From NCBI GenBank assembly GCA_023392995.1, contig JAEWMZ010000383.1:1-44639 (forward strand): 44,639 nucleotides of DNA. The letters are read 5' to 3'. A program made the position numbers and the translations under genes. Below the pieces are notes generated by a model. That model was given only the letters and a program-made list of their open reading frames with translations, did not search any database and was not told the origin of the DNA. Origin of the DNA: Bacillota bacterium. GTDB lineage: Bacteria; Bacillota; Clostridia; Lachnospirales; Lachnospiraceae. Positions 33,765-42,705 of the stretch are shown here, in pieces. Positions within the stretch are counted from its first letter, which is position 1. Every line of letters starts with the position of its first letter.

Positions 33765-33969
33765 CAATAAAAATTTTCTTAAGATCCACTAGGAAAGCCT
33801 AAAATGACCAAAAAATTCTTGGAATTATCATAATAAATTCACAATCTTTACACAAAGTCTTGCTAAACTGTGTTACATAGAAAAGGCACATAGGTGTCAG
33901 GAACTTGTCTAATAGACTTGTACAATGAATTTATATTAACTGATTTTCGATCTATAGGTTGTTCCATGC

Positions 33970-33998
33970 AGTGTGGAAAATGTACTGCATTTCACACT
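33970..33998. promoter_or_regulatory. Palindrome AGTGTG...CACACT, copy 2
   Basis: A 29-bp dyad with outer arms AGTGTG/CACACT and inner AAATG/CATTT words, related to 17648-17673 and to the half site GCATTTCACACTAA at 44380-44393. It lies in the divergent region upstream of htrA. Confidence 0.4.
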
Positions 33999-34033
33999 AA
34001 ATCAACAGGATTTGAAAGGAAGAAACTGTGAAG

Positions 34034-34153
34034 CATGTAAATGTTAGGTAGCATGTAAAGGAAACATGTAAATGCTAGTAGGTTATGAATCATCAAACAT
34101 AAATTTCAAACAATATAGTTATTCCAATTAAATGTTACAGATGAAATGTTACA
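34034..34153 (+). promoter_or_regulatory. Direct-repeat clusters upstream of htrA
   Basis: CATGTAAA occurs three times (34034-34041, 34052-34059, 34065-34072) and AAATGTTACA twice (34130-34139, 34144-34153) before the htrA ribosome site. Such repeats suggest binding sites for a stress regulator. The rest of 33619-34174 shows no gene. Confidence 0.35.
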
Positions 34154-34174
34154 AATAGAAAGGAGCATATTTTT

Positions 34175-35959
34175 ATGTCAGAATTTGATAATAACAACTC
34201 GAACCAAACAAACAGTGACTCAAATGAATCCGTTTACAATACAAATGGTCATATTACAAATGAGTCAGAACATAATTCAAATCAACCCTCCAGCAGCGTG
34301 AGCAACAGCGCCAACCAATCAGAGAACAGCACAAATCAGCAGGTGGGTCAAAATTATTATAACCAGCCAAATCCATATCAGTACTCAAATCAGAATCAGT
34401 ACTCAAATCAGAATCAGTACCAAAATCAATACTCCTATCAGGGACAAAATCAATACCAGAATCAGAATCAAAATCATCACAATAGTCAGGGTCAATATGG
34501 AAGCCAAAATCAGGAATCCGGACAAAATCCCTACAACAATCAAAATCAATATAATAATACCCCGGATTATAGCTTTTGGGCAGAACAGGCACAAAACAGA
34601 GGGTATAATAATTACAATACAAATCAGTCTTCCTGGGATTATAATAACCAAAATACGAATCAAAATTACAATAATACAAATCAAAATTTTAGCAATACAA
34701 GTCAAACCAGCTCAAAGCCGAAGAAGGAGAAAAAATCAAACTCTGCAGGTGCTCGGGTCGGAAAATTCTTGGTAAAAGCGGTATGTTTTGGTCTTGTTGC
34801 CGGTCTTAGCTTCGTAGGGGTAGGAAAATTATATTTGACAATGAATCCTGACGCAGCCTCCAAAACAATCATTGGAGAACTGGGCGATAATTATAATTAT
34901 GAAGTTGGATACACAAAGGGTGGTGCAATTAAGACAGTAAGTGAAACGGCTGTAAGCAACATCGCAAAAGATACATTGCCAGCAATCGTATCGATTAATA
35001 GTACTTCCACACAGCCAACGAATTGGTTTGGTCAGTCAATCGACCAGGAGGTGGAAGGAAGCGGCTCAGGAATCATCGTTGGAAAGGATGAGAAAGAGCT
35101 GTTAATTGCAACCAATAACCACGTAGTGGGAGGTACGAAGACAATTACGGTAACCTTCGCGGATGGTTCAAAGGCACCGGCAGTAATTAAAGGTACGGAT
35201 GCTGTTGCGGATCTTGCGGTTGTAACCGTTGATATAACGAAATTAGAAGCTGCAACGCTAAAGGCAATCACAGTTGCTAAGCTTGGTAACTCTGATAATG
35301 TTAAGGTAGGGGAAATGGTGATTGCAATTGGAAATGCACTTGGCTATGGTCAATCGGTAACCGTTGGCTATGTTAGTGCCAAGGATCGTGAAGTTGAGGT
35401 TTCTGATGGCTACAACTCAAAAAAAATGGTACTGCTTCAGACCGATGCCGCAATTAATCCAGGTAACAGCGGAGGTGCCCTAATTAATATGGAGGGAGAA
35501 GTAATTGGAATCAATACTGTAAAATATGCTTCCAGTGAAGTGGAAGGTATGGGATATGCAATACCAATTACAAAGGCAACACCAATTATTACCGAGCTGA
35601 TGAGCAGGGAAGTTCTGAGTGAGGCTGAGCAAGGATATCTCGGAATAACCGGTAACGATGTAACGGAAGATGTAGCGGCTTATTATAACATGCCGGTAGG
35701 TGTATATATTAATGAAGCTGTCAAAGGCGGAGCAGCAGATAAAGCTGGACTGAAAACAGATGATATTATAACTAAGGCAGACGATATTGAGATATCTTCA
35801 ATTTCCCAATTAAAAGAATATGTGAATAGCCTGCGGGTTGGAAGCAAAGTGACTATTACCTATATGAGAAATTCAGATGGTACCTATAAAGAAGAAAAAG
35901 TTACTGTAACATTAGGAAAGAATCCTAGCTTGAATTCATCAGGTCAGGCTGGAAAATAA
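34175..35959 (+). CDS. htrA: HtrA/DegP-like serine protease with long N/Q-rich N-terminus
   Basis: A 594-residue membrane-anchored protease. Residues 1-185 are a low-complexity region dominated by Asn, Gln, Ser and Tyr, including repeated NQNQY units. A lysine-rich stretch and a membrane segment (about 197-217) follow. The trypsin-like domain has the catalytic triad His316 (NNHVVGG), Asp346 (VADLAVV) and Ser432 (NPGNSGGAL), and a PDZ domain occupies about 490-580. It should degrade or chaperone misfolded proteins outside the membrane, while the N/Q-rich region stays in the cytoplasm. The length exceeds a usual HtrA by about the size of that tail. AAAGGAG precedes the ATG. A terminator follows. 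Confidence 0.93.
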   Translation: MSEFDNNNSNQTNSDSNESVYNTNGHITNESEHNSNQPSSSVSNSANQSENSTNQQVGQNYYNQPNPYQYSNQNQYSNQNQYQNQYSYQGQNQYQNQNQNHHNSQGQYGSQNQESGQNPYNNQNQYNNTPDYSFWAEQAQNRGYNNYNTNQSSWDYNNQNTNQNYNNTNQNFSNTSQTSSKPKKEKKSNSAGARVGKFLVKAVCFGLVAGLSFVGVGKLYLTMNPDAASKTIIGELGDNYNYEVGYTKGGAIKTVSETAVSNIAKDTLPAIVSINSTSTQPTNWFGQSIDQEVEGSGSGIIVGKDEKELLIATNNHVVGGTKTITVTFADGSKAPAVIKGTDAVADLAVVTVDITKLEAATLKAITVAKLGNSDNVKVGEMVIAIGNALGYGQSVTVGYVSAKDREVEVSDGYNSKKMVLLQTDAAINPGNSGGALINMEGEVIGINTVKYASSEVEGMGYAIPITKATPIITELMSREVLSEAEQGYLGITGNDVTEDVAAYYNMPVGVYINEAVKGGAADKAGLKTDDIITKADDIEISSISQLKEYVNSLRVGSKVTITYMRNSDGTYKEEKVTVTLGKNPSLNSSGQAGK

Positions 35960-35978
35960 ATTTAGAAATATGAAAGAG

Positions 35979-36010
35979 CACCGATGGAAACACATCGGTG
36001 TTTCTTTTTT
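35979..36010 (+). terminator. Intrinsic terminator of htrA
   Basis: CACCGATG (35979-35986) pairs with CATCGGTG (35993-36000) around GAAACA, followed by TTTCTTTTTT. Confidence 0.88.
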
Positions 36011-36144
36011 CTTAGAATACAGAAATTTGCTTGTATGATAGTCGCGGAGGGCAAGATATGAAGTGCTAACCCGGATTGCTGTTTTTTGGATTACTCATAG
36101 ATAAAATTATATAGTTTTTTAATAAAACATTAAGGAATCTACTA

Positions 36145-36173
36145 TTGTATGGATTCAAATTATACGATATACT
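36145..36173 (+). promoter_or_regulatory. Sigma-A promoter of the clpX-like gene
   Basis: TTGTAT (36145-36150) and TATACT (36168-36173) are 17 bp apart, about 55 bp before the ATG. Confidence 0.6.
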
Positions 36174-36227
36174 ATACGAAATAACGCAGTGTTATTGCCG
36201 CCAGACAGCGGTAGAATGGAGGAATTT

Positions 36228-37652
36228 ATGAGTAATATGGATGATTTTGATGATAAGAATATAGATAAAAATAAAGACCACAGTGACCACGAGCATGGGG
36301 ATTATGAAGAGGTGTGCTATCTTTGTCGCAGACCGGAAAGCAAGGCAGGAAAGATGATTCATATTCCGAATCAAATCAGCATCTGCTCTGATTGTATGCA
36401 AAAGACCTTTGATACAATTAACAAAGGCGACAATCCATATATGAACATGATGGGCATCACACCCAATATGCTGAATCTTTCAAATTTTCAAAATGACATT
36501 CCAAAGACGCAGAAGTTAAAAAAGAAAAGCCCGGAGGAAGAAGCAGAGAAGGAAGAACCCTTTGATCGTCGCAGTATCCCTTCTCCCCATGTTATAAAAG
36601 CAAGCCTGGATGATTTCATCATCGGACAGGAGCATGCAAAAAAAGTAATCTCGGTAGGTGTATATAATCATTACAAAAGAATAGGTTCACAGACAGACCC
36701 GGAGATTGAGATTGAAAAGTCCAATATGCTTATGATTGGACCTACAGGCAGTGGTAAAACCTATCTGGTGAAAACACTGGCAAAGCTGTTGAATGTTCCC
36801 TTGGCGATTACGGATGCTACCTCTTTAACGGAGGCCGGTTATATTGGTGATGATGTTGAGAGTGTTATCTCTAAATTATTGGCAGCCGCGGGAAACGATG
36901 TGAAAAAAGCAGAGAGAGGTATCGTATTTATCGATGAGATCGATAAGATTGCAAAGAAACGTAATACCAACAGCCGTGATGTCAGCGGAGAATCTGTGCA
37001 GCAAGGCTTGTTAAAGCTTTTAGAGGGCAGTGATGTGGAGGTTCCTGTGGGGGCATCCTCGAAAAACGCAATGGTGCCTATGACTACGGTAAATACCCAG
37101 AATATTCTGTTCATTTGCGGCGGAGCTTTCCCGGATCTTGATAAAATCATAAAGGCTAGACTCAATAAGCAGTCCTCCATCGGGTTTAAGGCTGATCTTA
37201 AAGATAAGTATGATGAGGAGCAGAATCTTCTACAGAAGGTTACCGTGGATGATTTAAGAGAATTCGGAATGATACCGGAATTCTTAGGAAGACTTCCAAT
37301 TATTTATTCCTTGGAAGGACTTACAAAGGCGATGTTGGTGCAGGTGCTGAAGGAGCCTAGAAATGCTATATTAAAACAATACCAGAAGCTGTTGGCGCTG
37401 GATGAAGTAGATCTGCAATTCGATTCAGAGGCGTTGGAGGCAATCGCTGAGAAGGCGATAGAGAAAAAGACCGGTGCAAGAGCCTTAAGATCCATATTGG
37501 AAGAGGTTATGCTGGATATTATGTTTGAGATTCCAAAGGATGATAACATAGGCAGAGTTATTATTACCAAGGATTATATCGAAGGAAAAGGCGTTCCCGT
37601 CATTGAGATGAGGGGAAGCGGCAAATACAAGGCAATTGTTGCTGGTAACTAA
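36228..37652 (+). CDS. clpX: ClpX-like AAA+ unfoldase, stand-alone and divergent
   Basis: A 474-residue ClpX-type ATPase. An acidic, Asp- and His-rich N-terminus (1-28) precedes a Cys4 zinc domain (Cys30, Cys33, Cys53, Cys56). A long linker (about 60-118) includes NMMGITPNMLNLSNF and a KEEE-rich stretch. The AAA+ core has Walker A GPTGSGKT (171-178), the GYIG pore loop, Walker B FIDEID, and the IGF loop (318-320) for docking ClpP. The ATG at 36228 has TGGAGG five bases upstream; an upstream in-frame ATG at 36189 has none. It is longer than usual ClpX and not next to tig-clpP-lon, so it may be a second, specialised ClpX. A small zinc-ribbon gene follows 22 bp downstream. Confidence 0.88.
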   Translation: MSNMDDFDDKNIDKNKDHSDHEHGDYEEVCYLCRRPESKAGKMIHIPNQISICSDCMQKTFDTINKGDNPYMNMMGITPNMLNLSNFQNDIPKTQKLKKKSPEEEAEKEEPFDRRSIPSPHVIKASLDDFIIGQEHAKKVISVGVYNHYKRIGSQTDPEIEIEKSNMLMIGPTGSGKTYLVKTLAKLLNVPLAITDATSLTEAGYIGDDVESVISKLLAAAGNDVKKAERGIVFIDEIDKIAKKRNTNSRDVSGESVQQGLLKLLEGSDVEVPVGASSKNAMVPMTTVNTQNILFICGGAFPDLDKIIKARLNKQSSIGFKADLKDKYDEEQNLLQKVTVDDLREFGMIPEFLGRLPIIYSLEGLTKAMLVQVLKEPRNAILKQYQKLLALDEVDLQFDSEALEAIAEKAIEKKTGARALRSILEEVMLDIMFEIPKDDNIGRVIITKDYIEGKGVPVIEMRGSGKYKAIVAGN

Positions 37653-37674
37653 ATCAAAGTCTGGAGGGAAGCTT

Positions 37675-37974
37675 GTGTCATTGTTCAGTCATTTATTTAA
37701 TAAGAAGAAACTGGATCGTAACGCGGAAAATAGTCAGACAGAAGTGAAAAATCATAGGGAGGAGGAAGAGGGTAAAGCAACCTCCTCCTCTTCCTTTGAA
37801 GTGGAGTACAGGGAAGATAAGGAAGACGTACTGGAAGCGCAGGAAGATAAGGAGATCCAGTACGAGGTGGTAGAGCGGGAGATACATCCCGCTAAAATCA
37901 TATGCCCGGACTGTGGAGGGATTACTCTGGAGGGATTGGAGTTCTGCGATAAGTGCGGCGGGGAGCTGCTTTAA
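37675..37974 (+). CDS. Small acidic protein with C-terminal zinc ribbon
   Basis: A 99-residue protein that I do not recognise as a named family. It has a short basic N-terminus (about 1-20), a long region rich in Glu, Asp, Ser and Lys, and a zinc ribbon at the end with two CxxCGG knuckles (CPDCGG and CDKCGG). The GTG start follows GGAGGG by six bases; an in-frame ATG upstream overlaps the ClpX gene and lacks a ribosome site. Only 22 bp separate it from the ClpX-like gene, so it may be a partner or adaptor of that protein; this is inference. Confidence 0.7.
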   Translation: MSLFSHLFNKKKLDRNAENSQTEVKNHREEEEGKATSSSSFEVEYREDKEDVLEAQEDKEIQYEVVEREIHPAKIICPDCGGITLEGLEFCDKCGGELL

Positions 37975-38032
37975 TGTGGATTATTGCTTTAATGAGCTAA
38001 CGTATTAGTCTTTAACGCACTAAAAGATTATA

Positions 38033-38064
38033 TTGACAAATTTAAAGTTCGAGGGTAATATAAT
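38033..38064 (+). promoter_or_regulatory. Promoter and leader of livJ
   Basis: TTGACA (38033-38038) is followed after 17 bp by TAATAT (38056-38061), overlapping TATAAT (38059-38064, 20-bp spacer). The leader of about 90 nt can form AAGGCGTTC (38075-38083)/GAACGTCTT (38119-38127). No known riboswitch is seen. Confidence 0.65.
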
Positions 38065-38158
38065 AGCAAGAATAAAGGCGTTCTGATCAATGACAGTATT
38101 TTTATGTTATCGTATAGGGAACGTCTTCTTTAATCCCAAACATAACAGGAGGTAGTTT

Positions 38159-39316
38159 ATGAGAAAAATGAAAAAAGTATTAAGCCTGCTTGTTGTTTCA
38201 AGTATGGTAGTAGCAAGCTTTACTGCTTGTGGTACAAAGAATTCCAGCGAAACATTTACCATCGGTGGTATCGGACCGGTGACTGGTGATGCAGCTGTTT
38301 ATGGACAGAGTGTAAAGAATGGTGCTAAGCTTGCTGCTGATGAGATTAATGCAGCCGGCGGTATTAATGGCGCTAAGATTGATTTTAAATTTGAAGATGA
38401 TGTGGCTGACGGTGAAAAAGCAGTGAATGCATATAACACCTTAAAGGATGGAGGAATGCAGATGCTGATGGGTACTGTTACCTCTGGAGCATGTGCTTCT
38501 GTTATGGAAGAGACCAACGTAGATGGTATGTTCCAGTTAACACCTTCCGCATCTTCCACTGACGTTCTTAAGAATGGAAACGTATATCAGGTATGTTTTA
38601 CCGATCCTAACCAGGGTATTGCTTCTGCTCAGTACATTAAGAGCAAAGGTATTGCATCAAAGATCGCTATTATTTATGATAGTTCTGATATCTATTCTTC
38701 CGGTATTGAAACAGCATTTAAGCAGGAGGCAGGAAACCAGGGTCTTCAAATTGTTGCAGAAGAAGCATTTACTGCTGATAGTAATTCTGATTTCTCCGTA
38801 CAGCTTCAGAAGGCAAAGGATGCTGGTGCAGAACTTGTATTCCTTCCTATTTACTATTCTCAGGCAACCTTGATCTTATCACAGGCAGCAGCAATTGATT
38901 ATAAGCCAATCTTCTTAGGCTGTGATGGCTTGGATGGTATCCTTACCGTCGAAAACTTTGATAAGTCTTTGGCGGAAGGCGTTGTTCTTTTAACTCCTTT
39001 TGCAGCAGAAAGCACAGATGAAAAGACTGTAAACTTTGTTAAGGCATATCAGACAGCTTACAGTAATGAGACTCCGAATCAATTTGCAGCTGATGCATAT
39101 GATGCAATCTATATCATTAAAGCAGCAGCTGAAAAAGGCTCTATAAAACCGAATATGAGCGTTAAAGAAATCGGAACCGCAATGAAAGAAGCAATTCAGC
39201 AGATTTCCTATGATGGTCTGACCGGTACACAGATGACCTGGAAAGCAACAGGTGAAGTTAATAAGCAGCCTAGAGTATTCAAAATCGAAGGTGGAAAATA
39301 TGTTTCTGCAGAATAA
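38159..39316 (+). CDS. livJ: Branched-chain amino-acid ABC transporter, binding lipoprotein
   Basis: A 385-residue periplasmic-binding-type lipoprotein. The signal peptide ends in a lipobox with Cys24 (SFTAC), giving a membrane-tethered lipoprotein. The mature part is a Leu/Ile/Val-binding fold (IGGIGPVTGDAAVYGQSVKNG near the start is the usual ligand loop). AGGAGG precedes the ATG. It has its own promoter and terminator, and the permease and ATPase genes follow after about 600 bp. Separate transcription would allow much higher expression of the binding protein than of the transporter. Exact amino-acid specificity cannot be told. Confidence 0.93.
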   Translation: MRKMKKVLSLLVVSSMVVASFTACGTKNSSETFTIGGIGPVTGDAAVYGQSVKNGAKLAADEINAAGGINGAKIDFKFEDDVADGEKAVNAYNTLKDGGMQMLMGTVTSGACASVMEETNVDGMFQLTPSASSTDVLKNGNVYQVCFTDPNQGIASAQYIKSKGIASKIAIIYDSSDIYSSGIETAFKQEAGNQGLQIVAEEAFTADSNSDFSVQLQKAKDAGAELVFLPIYYSQATLILSQAAAIDYKPIFLGCDGLDGILTVENFDKSLAEGVVLLTPFAAESTDEKTVNFVKAYQTAYSNETPNQFAADAYDAIYIIKAAAEKGSIKPNMSVKEIGTAMKEAIQQISYDGLTGTQMTWKATGEVNKQPRVFKIEGGKYVSAE

Positions 39317-39362
39317 GAACAGTTAAGGTTCCATTCTAAGAAAAAGGATAAATCAAACTTTG

Positions 39363-39404
39363 ATATACAGAGGGACCCATATTTGTTCCTCTGTATATTT
39401 GTTT
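39363..39404 (+). terminator. Terminator after livJ
   Basis: ATATACAGAGG (39363-39373) pairs with CCTCTGTATAT (39388-39398), followed by TTTGTTT. Confidence 0.72.
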
Positions 39405-39517
39405 CAATCATTGATATTGAGCCGTAAGGCGGCCTCATGGTTGCGTGCCGGTTATTGTGAAAACAATAAAAATCAGTTTTTACGATATGCTATTGCCAAA
39501 ACAAAATAGTATTTTGA

Positions 39518-39613
39518 GATTGTGTATTTGGCAGATACCGTTTCTTTGCTTTTTGTGCAGGGGACGGTCAGGTGCCTGTACTTCATAACAGTATTTGCCA
39601 AATACGCAATATC
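39518..39613. repeat. 96-bp inverted-repeat element between livJ and livH
   Basis: GATTGTGTATTTGGCA (from 39518) is the near inverse of TGCCAAATACGCAATATC (to 39613). The centre holds GGGGACGGTCAGGTGCCTGT. Its ends differ from those of the E1-E8 family, so it is a separate palindrome type. The rest of 39317-39910 holds the livJ terminator and the livH promoter only. Confidence 0.6.
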
Positions 39614-39733
39614 AATTCGTTATAAGTTTAGCTGCTGATATTACACTTTACATAATTTTAAGTGGATTTACAGAAGCTGAATTATATGGAAAAAATAGTA
39701 TGCTTTATTAGAGGTATTAGAAATTATTTGTAG

Positions 39734-39762
39734 TTGTAACACATTTTAACCTATGCTACAAT
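39734..39762 (+). promoter_or_regulatory. Sigma-A promoter of livHMGF
   Basis: TTGTAA (39734-39739) and TACAAT (39757-39762) are 17 bp apart; the leader of about 140 nt contains a GGCG/CGCC-type hairpin. Confidence 0.65.
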
Positions 39763-39910
39763 ACAACTGATAAGAAGCAGGTTACAGTTTCTCACAAAAG
39801 GCGCTGATTTACGCCGGAAATATACAGGAATAGATATCTGATTCCTGCGATAAGATATAGCGAATCACAGCAAGTAATCTATCTCTTAAGAAAAATATAC
39901 GGGGGTTCAT

Positions 39911-40792
39911 ATGAGTTTTATTTCTTATTTAATTAAAGGAATTAGCCTTGGTAGTGTATATTCTATGATTGCACTTGGCTACACCATGGTATATGGTATT
40001 GCAAAAATGCTTAACTTTGCACATGGTGATGTTATTATGGTCGGTGGATATGTCATTTTTATCGCGATGAGTTTATCCGGTCTAAATCCCATTGTTGGTG
40101 TGTTGCTTGCAATTATATTATGTATGGCTTTGGGTATTACAATTGAACGGGTGGCTTATAAGCCGCTTCGAAAGGCTTCCTCACTGGCTGTTTTAATTAC
40201 TGCAATCGGTGTCAGCTATTTATTGCAGAATGTGGCCTTATTAATATTCGGAGCAGATACAAAATCATTTACTTCAGTTATAACAGTACCCGCATGGAAA
40301 CTGGATGGAGGGGCACTGACGATATCCGGTGAAACACTGGTTACCATACCTTTGTGCCTGATTATAATGATAGCCTTAAATGTTTTTATAAAGAAATCAA
40401 AGACAGGCCGTAGTATGATAGCGGTTTCAGAGGACAAAGACGCATCTGTTCTTATGGGTATTAATGTGAATAAAACCATTGCAATAACCTTTGCGATTGG
40501 TTCTGCTTTGGCGGCAGTTGCCAGTGCTTTACTGTTTTCCTCCTATCCAAGCTTAACTTCAACCTCTGGAGCTATGCCTGGTATCAAAGCCTTCGTTGCA
40601 GCGGTATTTGGCGGTATTGGATCAATCCCGGGAGCCATGATTGGTGGTATCCTTTTGGGAGTGATAGAGATCTTGAGCCGTGCCTATATATCCTCTCAGC
40701 TCGCTGATGCAATTGTATTTTTTATTCTTATCCTGGTGCTTCTGGTGAAACCGACCGGAATTCTTGGTAAGATCATGCATGAGAAAGTGTAG
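39911..40792 (+). CDS. livH: Branched-chain amino-acid ABC transporter permease LivH
   Basis: A 293-residue permease with about eight membrane segments. The N-terminal GLSLGSVYSMIALGYTMVYG-like start, the NFAHGDV motif and the EDKDASVLMGINVNK cytoplasmic loop for ATPase contact are typical of LivH. GGGGG six bases before the ATG is the ribosome site. It is the first gene of the livHMGF operon and its stop overlaps the ribosome site of livM. Confidence 0.94.
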   Translation: MSFISYLIKGISLGSVYSMIALGYTMVYGIAKMLNFAHGDVIMVGGYVIFIAMSLSGLNPIVGVLLAIILCMALGITIERVAYKPLRKASSLAVLITAIGVSYLLQNVALLIFGADTKSFTSVITVPAWKLDGGALTISGETLVTIPLCLIIMIALNVFIKKSKTGRSMIAVSEDKDASVLMGINVNKTIAITFAIGSALAAVASALLFSSYPSLTSTSGAMPGIKAFVAAVFGGIGSIPGAMIGGILLGVIEILSRAYISSQLADAIVFFILILVLLVKPTGILGKIMHEKV

Positions 40793-40801
40793 GTGGGTAC
40801 G

Positions 40802-41899
40802 ATGACAAAAATAAATACGTTAAATAAATCAACCCGTAATAACATTATTACGTTAGGTATCATATTAGTTTTCTATGTTCTTTGTCAGATTTTGATCTCT
40901 TCCGGTGTTATGTCTAACCTGATGAAGGGGTTATTAGTGCCGTTATGTTATTATTCAATATTAGCAGTATCTCTGAACCTGACCGTTGGTATATTGGGTG
41001 AGCTAAGCTTAGGCCATGCTGGCTTTATGTGCATTGGTGCATTTACCGGAGCATTTTTTACAAGATGTACGGAGAATAGTATTACGAATGTTTTTGTTCG
41101 TTATACTATAGCAATTGTGATTGGAGCAGTTTGCGCTGCACTTTTTGGAAGCCTGATCGGCGTGGTTGTTCTACGCCTTCGTGGTGACTATTTAGCGATT
41201 GTTACACTTGCCTTTGGTGAAATTGTTAAGAACATTATTAATGCCTTGTATATTGGTATTGATGGCAATGGCCTGCATATCTCCTTGCAGGATGCATCAA
41301 ATCTGAAGCTGGCAGAGGGCGGAGATATTATTGTGAATGGTGCAAAGGGTATCACCGGTACCTCCAGAGATACCAATTTTACCATTGCCATTCTACTTCT
41401 TATTGTAGTTTATATGATTATTGTTAATCTGATCAACTCACGTTCCGGACGTGCCATTATGGCGATTCGTGATAATCGAATTGCAGCGGAGTCGGTGGGT
41501 ATTGACATTACAAGATTTAAGCTCCTGGCTTTTACCATTTCAGCTGCAATGGCAGGTGTAGCAGGTGTGCTTTACTCCCATAATATATCAAGCCTTGTAG
41601 CAACACCAAAGAACTTTGGTTATAATATGTCCATCATGATACTGGTATTCGTGGTTCTTGGCGGTGTAGGAAATATCCGCGGCTCCATCATCGCGGCAGT
41701 TCTATTAACCCTGCTTCCGGAATACTTACGTTTCCTGAGTGATTACCGTATGCTTATTTATGCAATCGTATTAATTGTGATGATGATATTTAACTGGAAT
41801 CCGGCTTGCATTGCCTGGAGGAAGAATCATTCGATGAAAGACATACTGAATTCTATGTTAAAAAGGGGGGCGAATGCCTCCGGTAAGGGGGAAGCATAA
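40802..41899 (+). CDS. livM: Branched-chain amino-acid ABC transporter permease LivM
   Basis: A 365-residue permease with about ten membrane segments, the LSLGHAGFMCIGAF motif and the cytoplasmic coupling loop AIRDNRIAAESVGID. It forms the heterodimeric channel with LivH. The ATG at 40802 is used because AGGTGG ends five bases before it; a GTG at 40793, directly after the livH stop, is in frame but is itself inside that ribosome site. Confidence 0.93.
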   Translation: MTKINTLNKSTRNNIITLGIILVFYVLCQILISSGVMSNLMKGLLVPLCYYSILAVSLNLTVGILGELSLGHAGFMCIGAFTGAFFTRCTENSITNVFVRYTIAIVIGAVCAALFGSLIGVVVLRLRGDYLAIVTLAFGEIVKNIINALYIGIDGNGLHISLQDASNLKLAEGGDIIVNGAKGITGTSRDTNFTIAILLLIVVYMIIVNLINSRSGRAIMAIRDNRIAAESVGIDITRFKLLAFTISAAMAGVAGVLYSHNISSLVATPKNFGYNMSIMILVFVVLGGVGNIRGSIIAAVLLTLLPEYLRFLSDYRMLIYAIVLIVMMIFNWNPACIAWRKNHSMKDILNSMLKRGANASGKGEA

Positions 41900-41903
41900 G
41901 ACT

Positions 41904-42662
41904 ATGGCAATGTTATCAGTAAAAAACTTAGGCATATCCTTCGGTGGTTTACGTGCGGTTGATTCCTTAACCATTACAATTGAAAAGGGTGAGTTGTATG
42001 GCTTAATCGGACCAAATGGTGCCGGGAAAACAACAGCATTTAATCTTTTAACCGGTGTGTACAAACCAGATACCGGTGTTATTACCCTGGACGGCAAAAA
42101 TATAACAGGTTTAAGTACAATTGAAATTAATAAAGCGGGAATCGCGAGAACCTTTCAAAATATTCGATTGTTCCGTGCACTATCCGTATTAGATAATGTA
42201 AAAATAGGTCTGCACAATGAGTACAAATATTCAACTTTAGCAGGAGTTCTGCGCTTACCCTCCTATCGGAAGATGGAAAAGCAAATGAATGAAAAAGCCA
42301 TGGATATTTTGAAGGTATTTGATTTGGACAAGGAAGCACATGTTCTTTCTGCCAACCTTCCTTATGGCAAGCAGAGAAAGCTTGAGATAGCAAGGGCGCT
42401 TGCTACGAGTCCAAAGCTGTTGCTTTTAGATGAACCGGCAGCAGGTATGAATCCATCCGAGACGGAAGAATTGATGAAGACCATTACCTTAATCAGAAAG
42501 AAATACGATGTCACCATCTTATTGATCGAACATGATATGAAGCTGGTAGCAGGAATTTGTGAAAAGATATTTGTTCTTAATTTCGGTACCGAATTGGCGA
42601 ATGGTTTACCAGGAGATGTATTAAATAATCCTGAAGTAGTAAAAGCATATCTTGGTGAATAA
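41904..42662 (+). CDS. livG: Branched-chain amino-acid ABC transporter ATPase LivG
   Basis: A 252-residue ABC ATPase with Walker A GPNGAGKTT, the ARTFQNIRLF Q-loop, Walker B LLLLDEPAAGMNP and the C-terminal helix of LivG. The usual ABC signature LSYGxQR reads LPYGKQRK, a common LivG form. The ATG at 41904, four bases after the livM stop, is chosen; an earlier ATG at 41874 lies within livM. The AGGGGG ribosome site lies about 13 bases upstream. Confidence 0.94.
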   Translation: MAMLSVKNLGISFGGLRAVDSLTITIEKGELYGLIGPNGAGKTTAFNLLTGVYKPDTGVITLDGKNITGLSTIEINKAGIARTFQNIRLFRALSVLDNVKIGLHNEYKYSTLAGVLRLPSYRKMEKQMNEKAMDILKVFDLDKEAHVLSANLPYGKQRKLEIARALATSPKLLLLDEPAAGMNPSETEELMKTITLIRKKYDVTILLIEHDMKLVAGICEKIFVLNFGTELANGLPGDVLNNPEVVKAYLGE

Positions 42663-42705
42663 TGGAGGAGAAATCCAACCAAAAAGAAGGAGCATTAGAT
42701 AAGCG

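Noticed and set aside
34254..34705. Two long minus-strand frames opposite the htrA N-terminus
   Set aside because: Low-complexity AAT/CAA codons on the plus strand leave the other frames open; the residue make-up is nonsense-like and no ribosome site is seen.
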